From: Caldilineae bacterium | Lineage (GTDB): Bacteria; Chloroflexota; Anaerolineae; JAAEKA01 | Length of the DNA stretch: 54,865 bases | Reading direction: 5' to 3' | NCBI GenBank assembly: GCA_020634555.1 | Contig: JACKBK010000023.1 | Coordinates: forward strand, 1 to 54,865 | Made by a program: the position numbers and the translations under genes | Notes under the pieces: generated by a model | What the model was told of the DNA's origin: nothing | Databases searched by the model: none | Seen by the model: only the letters and a program-made list of their open reading frames with translations | In this document: one piece after another, positions 8,093 to 18,221 of the stretch | Position numbering within the stretch: position 1 is the stretch's first letter | How the letters are laid out: every line of letters starts with the position of its first letter

Positions 8093-8554
8093 CTAAAACC
8101 AGCCGCGGCCAGCGCCGGAGGCCAGAAACGGCCAGGGAATCGCTGCTATCACTGCCAGCATTGCCAGACCGAAGAAGATCGCCGTACGTTTGAACTTGCT
8201 CCTGTCGTCTGTCGCCTTTTTCGCCCGCGAGCGGCCGATGTGAGCCAGAACCACCGCGACGATCATGATGAAGATGTGTTCGACGGCGAAGAAGCGTACG
8301 CTGCTGTTGCCCATAGCCGCGCCGAAATCCTTGAATGCGCCGGTGGTGATGGGGCTCAGGAAGAAATAAAGCAGCAGTCCCAGCAGCAGGTTGATGTCCA
8401 GCACGGTCGTGAACCCAAGTCCCAGGCGGTCGTCCAGTTGCTGCCATTTTCGACCGCCGAACCAGCCGATGAAGGCGCGAACCACCGCGATGACACCGAG
8501 GATGACCACCGCCCAGCGAACGATTGAGTGAAGGGTAAGCACGATTGGATACAT
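8093..8554 (-). CDS. Conserved small membrane protein with four helices
   Basis: 153 residues. Four hydrophobic helices are separated by short loops, with conserved-looking His at LHSIVRW (residue 8), and at VEHIFIMI and LAHIGRSRAKKATDD further on. The pattern recalls a widespread cytochrome-b561-like or copper-resistance-D-like small membrane protein, so heme or metal binding is possible but unproven. The start has AAGGAG 7 bases upstream. It lies 88 bases before the PucC-like gene and 43 bases after the DHA2-like pump on the same strand, so it is probably part of one transcript. Confidence 0.65.
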   Translation of the reverse strand: MYPIVLTLHSIVRWAVVILGVIAVVRAFIGWFGGRKWQQLDDRLGLGFTTVLDINLLLGLLLYFFLSPITTGAFKDFGAAMGNSSVRFFAVEHIFIMIVAVVLAHIGRSRAKKATDDRSKFKRTAIFFGLAMLAVIAAIPWPFLASGAGRGWF

Positions 8555-8597
8555 GGATTGTCTCCTTGAAGAAATTGTCGATCGCGAATTTCGGCAA

Positions 8598-10016
8598 CTA
8601 ACTCGCCGGCTGGTTGCCGGCGGCTTGAGGGTGGTTGCGCTGTGCGGCTGCCAGTTCCTCCGGTCGTCGCTTCAGCGCAAACGTGGCGACGAAGAGCGCC
8701 AGAGATACGAGGCCCAGCACCAGAAACGCCTGTTGCCAGCCCTGCACGCTGCCGTTGTCGGACGCAGCAATCGCTCCGACCAGCGCAGCGCCAACGAGAT
8801 AGCCGACTCTGGTGAACAACGCCAGGGATCCCTGTGCGGCGGCGCGCTGCGAGGGGCTGGCCTCGCTGAGCATGATGTAGCGCAGCGGGGCGCCTAGCAT
8901 AAACGCCAGGCCGATCCCCACCGGAATAGCGGTGATGTAAAAGGTGACGGTAGAAATCGGCACGAGACCGACAGCGATCAGGCCGATGGCCAGCGACGCG
9001 GTGCCGATGGTGATCACGAAACGCGAGCCGCGCCGGTCCAGCAACTGGCCCGCCAGCGGCGACCCGACGGCCATAATCAGCACCACCGGCAGCAGCATAA
9101 TGCTGGACATGTAGGCGGTCACGCCCAGCGCGGCCACCAGCAGCACCGGCACGAACGAAACGCCGGACTCGGCGAAGCCCGCACCGCCGGAAAACAGGTT
9201 GGCCAGCCCCATCTGGCGCGAGCGGAACAGATCCGGCGACAGCACCGGGTCCTCGGCCCGTGTCTCGATCCACCAGAAGACAGGCATCAGGACGATGGCC
9301 AGCAGCAGAGGTCCCCAAACCTGCACCGTTCCCAGGCTGCCAACGACGTTGTTCACGTCGATCTGGCTGATGCCGAAGGAGAGCGCCGTCAGCAACACAA
9401 GAATCACCGCCATGCCTGGCCAGTCGAAAGGCCGGCGATGCTCCGGCCGGGTGTTGGGCAGGAGGCGCAGGGCGCCGATCACCAGGGCCGCGGCGATGGG
9501 AATGTTGATCAGGAACAGCCAGTGCCAGGTGGCGATCAGCAGCACCACGCCGCCGATGATCGGGCCGATCAGGAACGCCAGCCCGAACACAGCGCCGATC
9601 ATGCCCAGAGCGCCGCCGCGCTTTTCGGGCGGGAACGTGTCGCCGATGACCGCGCTGGCGACGGGGAAGATACCGCCGGCGCCGAAGCCCTGGATCGCGC
9701 GGCCCACCAGCAGCACTGCGAACGAGGGGGACAACGCCACGATCAGCGAGCCGGTGGCGAACAGCACCACGTCCAGTACGTAGATGCTGCGCCGGCCAAA
9801 GACGTCGGACAGCTTGGCCATGAAGGGGGTGCCGACCAGGTTGCCCAGCGCATAGATCGTGAACACCCAACTGACCGCGCGCTCGTTGATGCCGAAGTCG
9901 GCCTGGATGAGCGAGAGCGCCGGCGCGGTGATGGCAATGTCCAGCGCGCCCATCAGCACGCCGACAAAAAGCACAACTAACAGACGATTGCGGGAACGGT
10001 TGTCGAGGTTTTGCAA
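8598..10016 (-). CDS. MFS multidrug exporter, DHA2 (EmrB/QacA) type
   Basis: 472 residues. Motif A (MAKLSDVFGRRSIYVLDVVL), motif C in helix 5 (GLAFLIGPIIGG) and the N-terminal MGALDIAITAPAL are typical of proton-driven drug or metabolite efflux pumps of the DHA2 family, which usually have 14 helices. Translation most likely starts at the TTG at 10016, preceded by GAAGGAT about 6 bases away; the next ATG would cut into helix 1. It is the first gene of the minus-strand cluster and is preceded by an inverted repeat that may be an operator. Substrate unknown; the linked tetR gene supports a detoxification role. Confidence 0.82.
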   Translation of the reverse strand: MQNLDNRSRNRLLVVLFVGVLMGALDIAITAPALSLIQADFGINERAVSWVFTIYALGNLVGTPFMAKLSDVFGRRSIYVLDVVLFATGSLIVALSPSFAVLLVGRAIQGFGAGGIFPVASAVIGDTFPPEKRGGALGMIGAVFGLAFLIGPIIGGVVLLIATWHWLFLINIPIAAALVIGALRLLPNTRPEHRRPFDWPGMAVILVLLTALSFGISQIDVNNVVGSLGTVQVWGPLLLAIVLMPVFWWIETRAEDPVLSPDLFRSRQMGLANLFSGGAGFAESGVSFVPVLLVAALGVTAYMSSIMLLPVVLIMAVGSPLAGQLLDRRGSRFVITIGTASLAIGLIAVGLVPISTVTFYITAIPVGIGLAFMLGAPLRYIMLSEASPSQRAAAQGSLALFTRVGYLVGAALVGAIAASDNGSVQGWQQAFLVLGLVSLALFVATFALKRRPEELAAAQRNHPQAAGNQPAS

Positions 10017-10022
10017 AGCGAG

Positions 10023-10061
10023 ATCCTTCGGTTTTTCTTGGTTCAGTCAATACCGAAGGAT
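10023..10061. promoter_or_regulatory. Perfect inverted repeat before the MFS pump
   Basis: ATCCTTCGGT (10023-10032) and ACCGAAGGAT (10052-10061) are exact inverted copies 19 bases apart, just upstream of the TTG start at 10016 on the minus strand. The site could be a repressor operator or a leader hairpin that hides the GAAGGAT ribosome site, part of which lies inside the right-hand arm of the minus-strand transcript. The rest of the 10017-10406 gap holds the divergent start regions; I see no gene in it. Confidence 0.5.
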
Positions 10062-10406
10062 TTTAGACCTGCCGCGGGGGTTTGTCAAAACTGTCACGAA
10101 GAGAAGACGCGGGGAGAGGGAGAACGAAGTAGTGCGCTACAGCCCGATTGTACGCCTTCGGCAGTCTTCCCGCTGGCATATGCAACATTCTGCGCAAAAT
10201 GCCTCCCGTATTATCGCGCTGGGCCGTCAATTCTCAAACCCGCGGTAATGGGTGGGCATCTGCTTAAGACTCTCTTAAGACAATTGCCAGTCTGCTTTAA
10301 AGCCCTGCATGGCCCGAACTTGGTATCATAGACACCGTACCAGAAATTCCCACCTGGCCACGCCAGGTTATTTTTCGCCAAAAGCATCCATTCAGGAGAG
10401 TTGACC

Positions 10407-11480
<1,074 letters not shown>

Positions 11481-11816
11481 CGCAACAAGATAGTCTTACC
11501 GCTTTGGCCGGTCTCCTGACCGAGCCAGCGCCGGCAAGTTCGAGTAATTGACAGACGCGTCCTAAACGCAACAAGATTGTCTGAGGTGGAGATCTCCCGG
11601 AGGCCAGCCAGCAGGATTGACTGTATGACACGAGAAGGCAGCCTCCGGGAGGGTGAGACGCAACCGATTTTTAACGCACAACGAACGAGCGATCGGGGGT
11701 GCGCAACGAATGATGAATGATGCACATGAGTGGCAGACTATGGACCGAGACTTACTGTATTGTTCTTTCCAGCCCATCATTCATCGTTCATTGCGCACCC
11801 TGATCCCGGAGACACC
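11481..11816. repeat. Intergenic segment with nested inverted and direct repeats
   Basis: No gene is visible in this 336-base gap inside the operon. It contains a direct repeat ACGCAACAAGAT (about 11480 and 11568), an 11/11 inverted pair CTCCCGGAGGC (11594-11604) and GCCTCCGGGAG (11641-11651), and longer imperfect arms at 11697-11722 and 11775-11800 built of GTGCGCAA and ATGAATGAT words. The last arm ends just before the GGAG of the next gene. Folding could attenuate transcription or stabilise mRNA between moxR and the DUF58 gene. Confidence 0.5.
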
Positions 11817-12704
<888 letters not shown>

Positions 12705-12720
12705 GTCGCATTATTCACCC

Positions 12721-12786
12721 GTCATTCCCGCCTTCGCGGGAATCCGGGTTTGCGGGGTGTGGATTCCCACCTTCGCGGGAATGACG
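12721..12786. repeat. GTCATTCCCGC palindromic repeat
   Basis: Two inverted hairpin units, GTCATTCCCGCCTTCGCGGG on the left and ATTCCCACCTTCGCGGGAAT followed by GACG on the right, make a composite palindrome. The same family occurs once more at 34286-34312. These are common REP-like intergenic elements. Confidence 0.7.
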
Positions 12787-12820
12787 AACTACTACGGCCT
12801 ACGACGAAATAACCGTTGAA

Positions 12821-13852
12821 ATGCGAACAAAACCAACCATGAAACGAACACTTTTCCTTGTCGTCTGGGTGCTTGCTGCCCTGTTTCTGGTATTTACAGG
12901 GCAGGCTGGCGCGCAAGCGACCGGGCCGGTTTCGGCCACACTGAGCATCCCCGATGGCACCTACACGGTGGGCGATCCGATTCCCGTGACCGTGGCAGTA
13001 ACGCATCCGGCCGGTTATTACGTTGTGATGCCGACGCTGCCAACCGACCAGCCGTGGGGCGACCTCACGGTGGCCGGCCAGACGCAGCCTACGACCGTTC
13101 CTTCGCAGAACGGCGACGGCAGTGAGACGACCAGCATGGTCATCGATGCGCGGCTCTTCAAGCCAGGATCGTACACGACACCGCCGGTCGAGGTCACCGT
13201 TACTGACGGTGCAGGCAGCTTGCAGACCGTAACAGCCGCACCGGCAACCGTCGCGCTGGCGTCCGTCCTGCAACCAGGTGACAGCGACCTGCGCGACATC
13301 AAAGGCCAGGCCAGCCTGCCGCTGCCGGCCATCTGGCCGTGGGTTGTGCTCGCGCTGGTGGTTGGCGCACTGGCAGGCCTGGCGGTCGTTTGGTGGCGGC
13401 GGCGGGAAGTTGCCGCGGTGGACAACCGGCTGCCTCACGAGAAGGCGCTGGACGCACTGGCAGGCATCGAGGCCATGCGCCTGCCTGAGCAGGGCCGCTT
13501 CAAGGAACACTACACGCTGGTGTCCGACACCGTTCGCATCTACATCGAGCGGCGTTTCGGTGTGCCGGCGCTGGAACGAACCACCGGCGAGATCCGCACC
13601 GACCTGCGCCGCATCGACATCGCTGAAGACGTGAAGGCGCAGCTCGTCCTCTTCTTGCAAGAGAGCGACCTGATCAAGTTTTCGACCTACCGGCCCGACG
13701 TTGAAAGTGCGGCCTACCTGCTGGCCACCGCCCGCTTTATCGTGGAAGCAACCCGGCAGCAGCCTGCCATCGAGGACGATAACGCCGCTAACCCGCCCAC
13801 AACCCAGCGCAACGCACGGCGCCAGGCTCAGCCATCGGAGGTGGCAGCGTGA
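12821..13852 (+). CDS. BatD-like membrane protein with DUF4381-like C-terminus
   Basis: 343 residues. A signal peptide (about 7-31, ending GQAGAQA) is followed by an extracytoplasmic beta domain, one membrane helix (about 168-190, WPWVVLALVVGALAGLAVVW) and a cytoplasmic helical domain (HEKALDALAGIEAMRLPEQG, then KEHYTLVSDTVRIYIERRFG) like those of BatD or DUF4381 proteins. It probably belongs to the MoxR/VWA membrane complex encoded around it. A second ATG at 12839 (MKRTLFLVV) is equally plausible; neither has a strong ribosome site. The gene overlaps the next one by 4 bases (GTGA). Confidence 0.78.
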   Translation: MRTKPTMKRTLFLVVWVLAALFLVFTGQAGAQATGPVSATLSIPDGTYTVGDPIPVTVAVTHPAGYYVVMPTLPTDQPWGDLTVAGQTQPTTVPSQNGDGSETTSMVIDARLFKPGSYTTPPVEVTVTDGAGSLQTVTAAPATVALASVLQPGDSDLRDIKGQASLPLPAIWPWVVLALVVGALAGLAVVWWRRREVAAVDNRLPHEKALDALAGIEAMRLPEQGRFKEHYTLVSDTVRIYIERRFGVPALERTTGEIRTDLRRIDIAEDVKAQLVLFLQESDLIKFSTYRPDVESAAYLLATARFIVEATRQQPAIEDDNAANPPTTQRNARRQAQPSEVAA

Positions 13853-14862
13853 ATACCAACTTTCAGTTTGCTAACCCCTGGCTGCTCGGCCTGCTGCTGC
13901 TGATCGGTCTGTTGGCGGCCCGCCACCTGTTTTCACGGCGCGGCGGCAGCCCGGCAACCATGACCCACCCGGCGGCAAGTCTGACCCGCGATCTGCCGCG
14001 CTCGTGGCGGGTCGCCCTGCGGCCTCTGCTGACCGCGATGCGGCTGGCGGCGATTGCCATGCTGGTCATCGCGCTGGCTCGCCCGCAGATCGTTCAGGGC
14101 AACGAGACCATCAAGGGCGAGGGCGTAGACATCGCGCTGGCGCTGGACATCTCCGGCAGCATGGCGTCGCTGGACTTTCAGCCCGCCAACCGGCTGGAGG
14201 CAGCCAAGCAGGTCATCGGCAGCTTCGTCGAAAAGCGCGCCTACGACAAGATCGGCCTGGTAGTTTTCGCCAGCGAGGCTTTCAACCAGGCGCCGCTGAC
14301 TCTGGACCGCAACGCGCTGGAGCGTTCGCTGGATCAGGTGGAACTGGCTCCCGACCTGGGGCTGGACGACGGCACGGCCATCGGTCTGGGCGTCGCCAAC
14401 GCTGCCAACATGCTGTCGCAGAGCGACGCCAAGAGCAAGGTTGTGATCCTGCTCACCGACGGAGTCAACAACGCCGGCGAGATCGACCCCGTCACGGCAG
14501 CTGAGGCGGCCAAAACGTTGGGCATCAAGATCTACACAGTCGGCGCAGCCAAGCCGGGCCAGGTGCCGGTGCCGGTGACAGACATGTTCGGCCAGCGGCA
14601 GGTGTCGTACCAGGAGAGCCAGCTCGACGAGGAGACTCTGAAACAGGTTGCCGAGATCACCGGCGGCAAGTATTTCCGTGCCCAGGACACCCAGGGCCTG
14701 AAAGCCATCTACGACGCCATCGACCAGTTGGAGAAGTCCAAGGTTGAGGTACAGGTTTTCAACCAATACAAGGAACTGGCCGGCTGGCTGATGATCCCGG
14801 CGCTGCTCCTGTTGTTGACCGAGTTGGTGCTGAGCCAGACCATTTTCAGGAGGATTCCATGA
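13849..14862 (+). CDS. batA: VWA-domain membrane protein, BatA-like
   Basis: 337 residues. Two N-terminal helices (about 10-23 and 62-82), a VWA domain with a complete MIDAS start (ALDISGSMASLDF, DxSxS) and the later TDGVNNAGE acid, and a C-terminal helix (about 310-328) match the BatA/BatB layout. The domain should face the periplasm or outside and bind a divalent metal and a protein partner. It starts at GTG 13849 behind GGAGGTGG, overlapping the preceding stop, and overlaps the next gene by ATGA, so it is translationally coupled on both sides. Confidence 0.88.
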   Translation: MNTNFQFANPWLLGLLLLIGLLAARHLFSRRGGSPATMTHPAASLTRDLPRSWRVALRPLLTAMRLAAIAMLVIALARPQIVQGNETIKGEGVDIALALDISGSMASLDFQPANRLEAAKQVIGSFVEKRAYDKIGLVVFASEAFNQAPLTLDRNALERSLDQVELAPDLGLDDGTAIGLGVANAANMLSQSDAKSKVVILLTDGVNNAGEIDPVTAAEAAKTLGIKIYTVGAAKPGQVPVPVTDMFGQRQVSYQESQLDEETLKQVAEITGGKYFRAQDTQGLKAIYDAIDQLEKSKVEVQVFNQYKELAGWLMIPALLLLLTELVLSQTIFRRIP

Positions 14863-15914
14863 GCTTCGAAAACCCTGGGTTCCTGGCGGCGCTGCTGCTG
14901 GTGCCACTGGCCGGCCTCTTTGTTTACTGGGCTGACAAGCAGCGCCAGCGCGCACTGGCCCGGTTGGGCAATCCTGGCTTGCTGGCGCGCCTGAGCGAGA
15001 GCGTCAACTGGCGCGGACGCAAGTGGCGGACGGCCCTGTGGCTGGCAGCGCTTGCCCTGCTCATCGTTTCCATCGCCCGCCCGCAGTGGGGCAGCGAGGC
15101 CCAGCAGGTCGACCAGGAAGGCTTGCAGGTAATGGTGGCGCTCGACGTTTCCCAGAGCATGCTGGTCGAGGACGTCAAGCCGAACCGGCTGGCGCGCGCC
15201 AAGCTGGAGATCCAGGACCTGATGCAAAAGTTGAACGGCGATGAGATCGGCGTCGTGCTGTTCTCTGGCGCCAGCTTTGTGCAGGTGCCGCTGACCTCAG
15301 ACTACATGACGGCGTTGAGCTACATGGAAAACGCCGAGCCGGGCGTCATATCCCGGCCGGGAACGGTCATCGGCGACGCGATCCGCACGGCCACCAAGGC
15401 CTTCGACGACAAGCTGGCCAGCCAGAAAGTGCTGGTTGTTATGACCGACGGCGAGGATGTGGAGACCAATCCAGTAGACGCCGCCAAAGAAGCCGCCGAC
15501 CAAGGTGTCCTGATCTACACCATCGGCTTCGGCACGCCCGACGGCGAGCCGGTGCCGGAGACGGATCGATCGGGGCGGGTGATCGGTTTCAAGCAGGACG
15601 CAGACGGCAACCCGGTCATCTCGCGCATGGACGAGGCGACCTTGCAGGAGATCGCACAAGTTGGTGGTGGTGAATACTACCGCGCCACCCCAACCGGCGC
15701 TGAACTGGAGAGCCTGCTGGCGCAGATCGACGGCCTGCAAAAGGCTGAGCTGCAAAGCCGCCTGGCCGTGCGCCGCATTGAGCACTACCAGCTTTTCCTG
15801 GCCCTTGCCCTGCTGGCCCTCGTGGCGGCCGAGCTAATCCCCGACCGCATCGAGCGCAAGTCGTCTGTCTCTCCAGTGCTGACTCCCTCTCCCCGTGGGA
15901 GAGGGCTGGGGTGA
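14859..15914 (+). CDS. batB: VWA-domain membrane protein, BatB-like
   Basis: 351 residues with the same plan as the preceding gene: helices near 8-24 and 56-73, MIDAS motif ALDVSQSM, TDGEDVETNP, and a C-terminal helix near 309-327. It is a paralogue likely to pair with the preceding protein in the same membrane complex. The last dozen residues (VLTPSPRGRGLG) are encoded by an intergenic-type repeat at 15884-15925, so the original stop codon was probably lost to the repeat and replaced by one inside it. Confidence 0.87.
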   Translation: MSFENPGFLAALLLVPLAGLFVYWADKQRQRALARLGNPGLLARLSESVNWRGRKWRTALWLAALALLIVSIARPQWGSEAQQVDQEGLQVMVALDVSQSMLVEDVKPNRLARAKLEIQDLMQKLNGDEIGVVLFSGASFVQVPLTSDYMTALSYMENAEPGVISRPGTVIGDAIRTATKAFDDKLASQKVLVVMTDGEDVETNPVDAAKEAADQGVLIYTIGFGTPDGEPVPETDRSGRVIGFKQDADGNPVISRMDEATLQEIAQVGGGEYYRATPTGAELESLLAQIDGLQKAELQSRLAVRRIEHYQLFLALALLALVAAELIPDRIERKSSVSPVLTPSPRGRGLG

Positions 15915-15925
15915 GGGTGAGCCCT
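15884..15925. repeat. CCCTCTCCC/GGGAGAGGG repeat at the end of batB
   Basis: CCCTCTCCCC, GTG, then GGAGAGGGCTGGGGTGAGGG is a palindromic, widely dispersed bacterial repeat type. Here it overlaps the 3' end of the batB-like reading frame and supplies its final codons. Confidence 0.6.
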
Positions 15926-15944
15926 CGCCCATAGGAATCAACCC

Positions 15945-16856
15945 ATGAAAACCAAACTCATCATCGTCGCCATCCTGCTCTCGACCCTGCTGCTGGCGGC
16001 TTGCAGCGCCTCTGCTCCCAAGCTGACCAATGCCGGCAACGAAGCCTTTGCCCAGCAGGCCTACGACGACGCGCTGCAGGCCTACAACGAAGCGCAGGTC
16101 AAGTCGCCGGAGCTGGCCGAACCCTACTACAACGCGGCTAACGCGCTCTACCGCCAGGGCAACTACGAGGAAGCCCTCAAGCAGTTGCAGAAGGCGCTGC
16201 AACTTGGCCAGAGCGACGCGCTGGCGGAGAACGCCCACTTCAACGCCGGCAACGTAGCCTTCAACGGTGAGAACTGGGAAGCTGCTGTGGCAGATTACAC
16301 CGAAGCGCTGCTGCGCAATCCCGACGACCAGGACGCCAAGGTCAATCTGGAGCTGGCGTTGCAGAAACTGCAAGAGCAGCAACAGGATCAGCAGAATCAG
16401 GACCAACAGGACCAGCAAAATCAGGATCAGCAAGACCAGCAGAACCAGGACCAACAGAATCAAGATCAGCAGGATCAACAAAACCAGGATCAGCAGAACC
16501 AGAATCAACAAGACCAGCAAGACCAACAGAACCAAGATCAACAAGGTCAACAAGATCAGGATCAGCAGGGCCAGCAAGATCAGGATCAGCAGGGCCAGCA
16601 AGATCAGCAAAACCAGGACCAACAGGGCCAGGATCAGCAGGATCAACAGAGTGAGCAGCAAGACGGTCAGGGCGCCGGCCAGCAACAGAGCGACGAACAG
16701 ATGCGCGAAGGAATGCAGCTCGCCCCCGGCCAGCGAATGACCGAAGACCAGGCCCGCCAACTGCTGGCCGCCGTGGCCCGTAACTCCGACACCTTGCAGG
16801 AGCGGTTGGGCCGATTCCTGCGGGTCAGCGGCCGTCCGCCGGTGCAGGATTGGTAA
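15945..16856 (+). CDS. batC: TPR lipoprotein with Gln/Asp/Asn-rich tract, BatC-like
   Basis: 303 residues. Lipoprotein signal with LLLAAC (Cys 20), then about three TPR units (residues 25-145, for example PYYNAANALYRQGNYEEALK and HFNAGNVAFNGENWEAAVAD), then about 95 residues made almost only of Q, D and N, and a short conserved tail (MREGMQLAPGQRMTEDQARQ). BatC proteins in this operon class have TPRs followed by low-complexity sequence. The tract may serve as a spacer. It is encoded by repeating cag/cac/gat-like codons and should vary in length among strains. Confidence 0.85.
   Translation: MKTKLIIVAILLSTLLLAACSASAPKLTNAGNEAFAQQAYDDALQAYNEAQVKSPELAEPYYNAANALYRQGNYEEALKQLQKALQLGQSDALAENAHFNAGNVAFNGENWEAAVADYTEALLRNPDDQDAKVNLELALQKLQEQQQDQQNQDQQDQQNQDQQDQQNQDQQNQDQQDQQNQDQQNQNQQDQQDQQNQDQQGQQDQDQQGQQDQDQQGQQDQQNQDQQGQDQQDQQSEQQDGQGAGQQQSDEQMREGMQLAPGQRMTEDQARQLLAAVARNSDTLQERLGRFLRVSGRPPVQDW
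16373..16665 (+). repeat. Coding low-complexity tandem repeat (Q-D-Q-Q-N-Q units)
   Basis: Irregular units of 9 to 18 bases built from caa/cag, gat/gac and aat/aac codons encode the Gln/Asp/Asn tract. Later copies substitute Gly for Asn (GQQDQDQQ). Synonymous codons are mixed, so the tract is old rather than freshly expanded. Confidence 0.85.
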
Positions 16857-16879
16857 GCAAACAAGAGGAAGAGAAGAAG

Positions 16880-18214
16880 ATGTCACTGATTCGCAGGTTT
16901 ACATCCATCGCGCTCTCGGCAGGCTTGCTGGCGAGCGTGACCGCAACCGGAGCTCTGGCAGCGCCAGCCGCCGGCCAATCTCCCCAGCGTTACGGCGTGC
17001 AGTGCCAGAACGGCGCCTGCACATTGCAGGCCGAAATCGCGCCCATGGCGCCGCTGACACGGCTGGCCGCCGGGGCTGCTGTGGCCGCCCTGAACAACAA
17101 CGAGGACATCTTGCCGGCCGGTGCGTCGGTGGCGCTCACCGATGACCTGAGCCTAACTCTACCGGTGGGCAAGGTCACGCTGCCGGAAGCTGACCTGGCG
17201 CTCACGCTGGGTGAGGACGGCAAGATCGAGCAACTGCACGGCACGGCCCAGGTGCCGTTTCCCAGCTTTGGCCTGCTGGACGATGCACGTGTTGTGACAC
17301 CCGCGTTTGCCGAGGTCGGTCTGGATAGCGGCGCAAGCCTGGCGCACCTGGACGCGCCGCTCAAGGATGACCGCCAGTACCTCTTCTTCCACCTCGGCGC
17401 CGGTCTGGATGTGGAAGCCACCAGCCAGCGCGGGCCACTGCAATTCTCGTTCCCGGCCGGCCAGCGGGCCACATTGATCATTGACACGCAGGAGCCACTG
17501 GTCTACCTGGCTGGCAACGTGACGGTCAGCGATCCCGGACAGATCGCCCTGGTCGGCCCGTTATTGGATATTGCCCAGCGTAGCGAGTTCATTCCTGATG
17601 CCCTGCCGCTGCGCCAGCGCTCTCAGGTCGCGGTCACGGGGCAGTACAGTCCGGCTGAGGGCGAGTCCTTCGTCGAGCTTGGCGCGGCCCATGGCGTCGA
17701 TGCTGGCGCAGCCGGCCAGTGGCTGGGCATCGATGGCCAGCCGCTGGCGGTCAACGGGTGGATACGGATCAGCGGCGACGGCATGTTGTTGAACGGCGTC
17801 GCCAGCGCCAGCCTCGCACCCGACAAGGTCTTCGACGGCGAGTTGGGCCTGGAAGCGTGGATACCTTTTGGCAACGACCTGGATGGCGCCTACGCACAGA
17901 TCAACGGCTCAGCAACAGTTCCGCTGGCCGACCTGTCCAGCGACGCAACGGTCAGGGTGAGTTTGCCGCTGGACGTTCAGGCGCAGGCACATCTGGTGAC
18001 GCCACGCTCGGAGAGATCGATTGTGTGGCACCCTGCTGCGGCAGGCGCCAAGGAACCGACCGCCCTCAAGCGTGCGGCAGGTTCGGTGTCGGACTGGATT
18101 GGCAGCGCGCTGGACACGGCCAGCCAAGGAGTCTCCTCCGGCGGGCAGTGGATCTCGCGCAGCGCGTCGTCAGGCTACGCGGCTGTCACAGGCTGGCTGC
18201 CAGCCCGGGAGTAA
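16880..18214 (+). CDS. Secreted protein of unknown function within the Bat operon
   Basis: 444 residues. Signal peptide at 1-34 (IRRFTSIALSAGLLASVTATGALAAP). The rest has no membrane helix until the end and is rich in short beta-type segments (ALTDDLSLTLPVGKVTLPEA, LALTLGEDGKIEQLHGTAQV) resembling repeated beta-strands of a lipid- or scaffold-binding protein. I do not recognise a family. The start at 16880 follows AGAGGAAGAG; it begins 23 bases after batC and is followed after 7 bases by batD, so it is an integral gene of the operon. That makes it a candidate client or accessory factor of the MoxR/VWA machine. Confidence 0.7.
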   Translation: MSLIRRFTSIALSAGLLASVTATGALAAPAAGQSPQRYGVQCQNGACTLQAEIAPMAPLTRLAAGAAVAALNNNEDILPAGASVALTDDLSLTLPVGKVTLPEADLALTLGEDGKIEQLHGTAQVPFPSFGLLDDARVVTPAFAEVGLDSGASLAHLDAPLKDDRQYLFFHLGAGLDVEATSQRGPLQFSFPAGQRATLIIDTQEPLVYLAGNVTVSDPGQIALVGPLLDIAQRSEFIPDALPLRQRSQVAVTGQYSPAEGESFVELGAAHGVDAGAAGQWLGIDGQPLAVNGWIRISGDGMLLNGVASASLAPDKVFDGELGLEAWIPFGNDLDGAYAQINGSATVPLADLSSDATVRVSLPLDVQAQAHLVTPRSERSIVWHPAAAGAKEPTALKRAAGSVSDWIGSALDTASQGVSSGGQWISRSASSGYAAVTGWLPARE

Positions 18215-18221
18215 TTATCAC

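Noticed and set aside
8356..10050. Minus-strand frame of 564 codons overlapping the MFS pump
   Set aside because: Same strand but different frame; Arg/Gly/Pro-rich out-of-frame translation, whereas the pump frame has clear family motifs.
16373..16665. Regular repeat considered as a CRISPR array
   Set aside because: Units are short, uneven, without spacers, and in frame in a coding gene.
15834..16886. Long minus-strand frame of 350 codons rich in Leu/Ile/Val
   Set aside because: It is the antisense shadow of the Gln/Asp/Asn repeat of the BatC-like gene; the repetitive hydrophobic string has no start signal and no domain.
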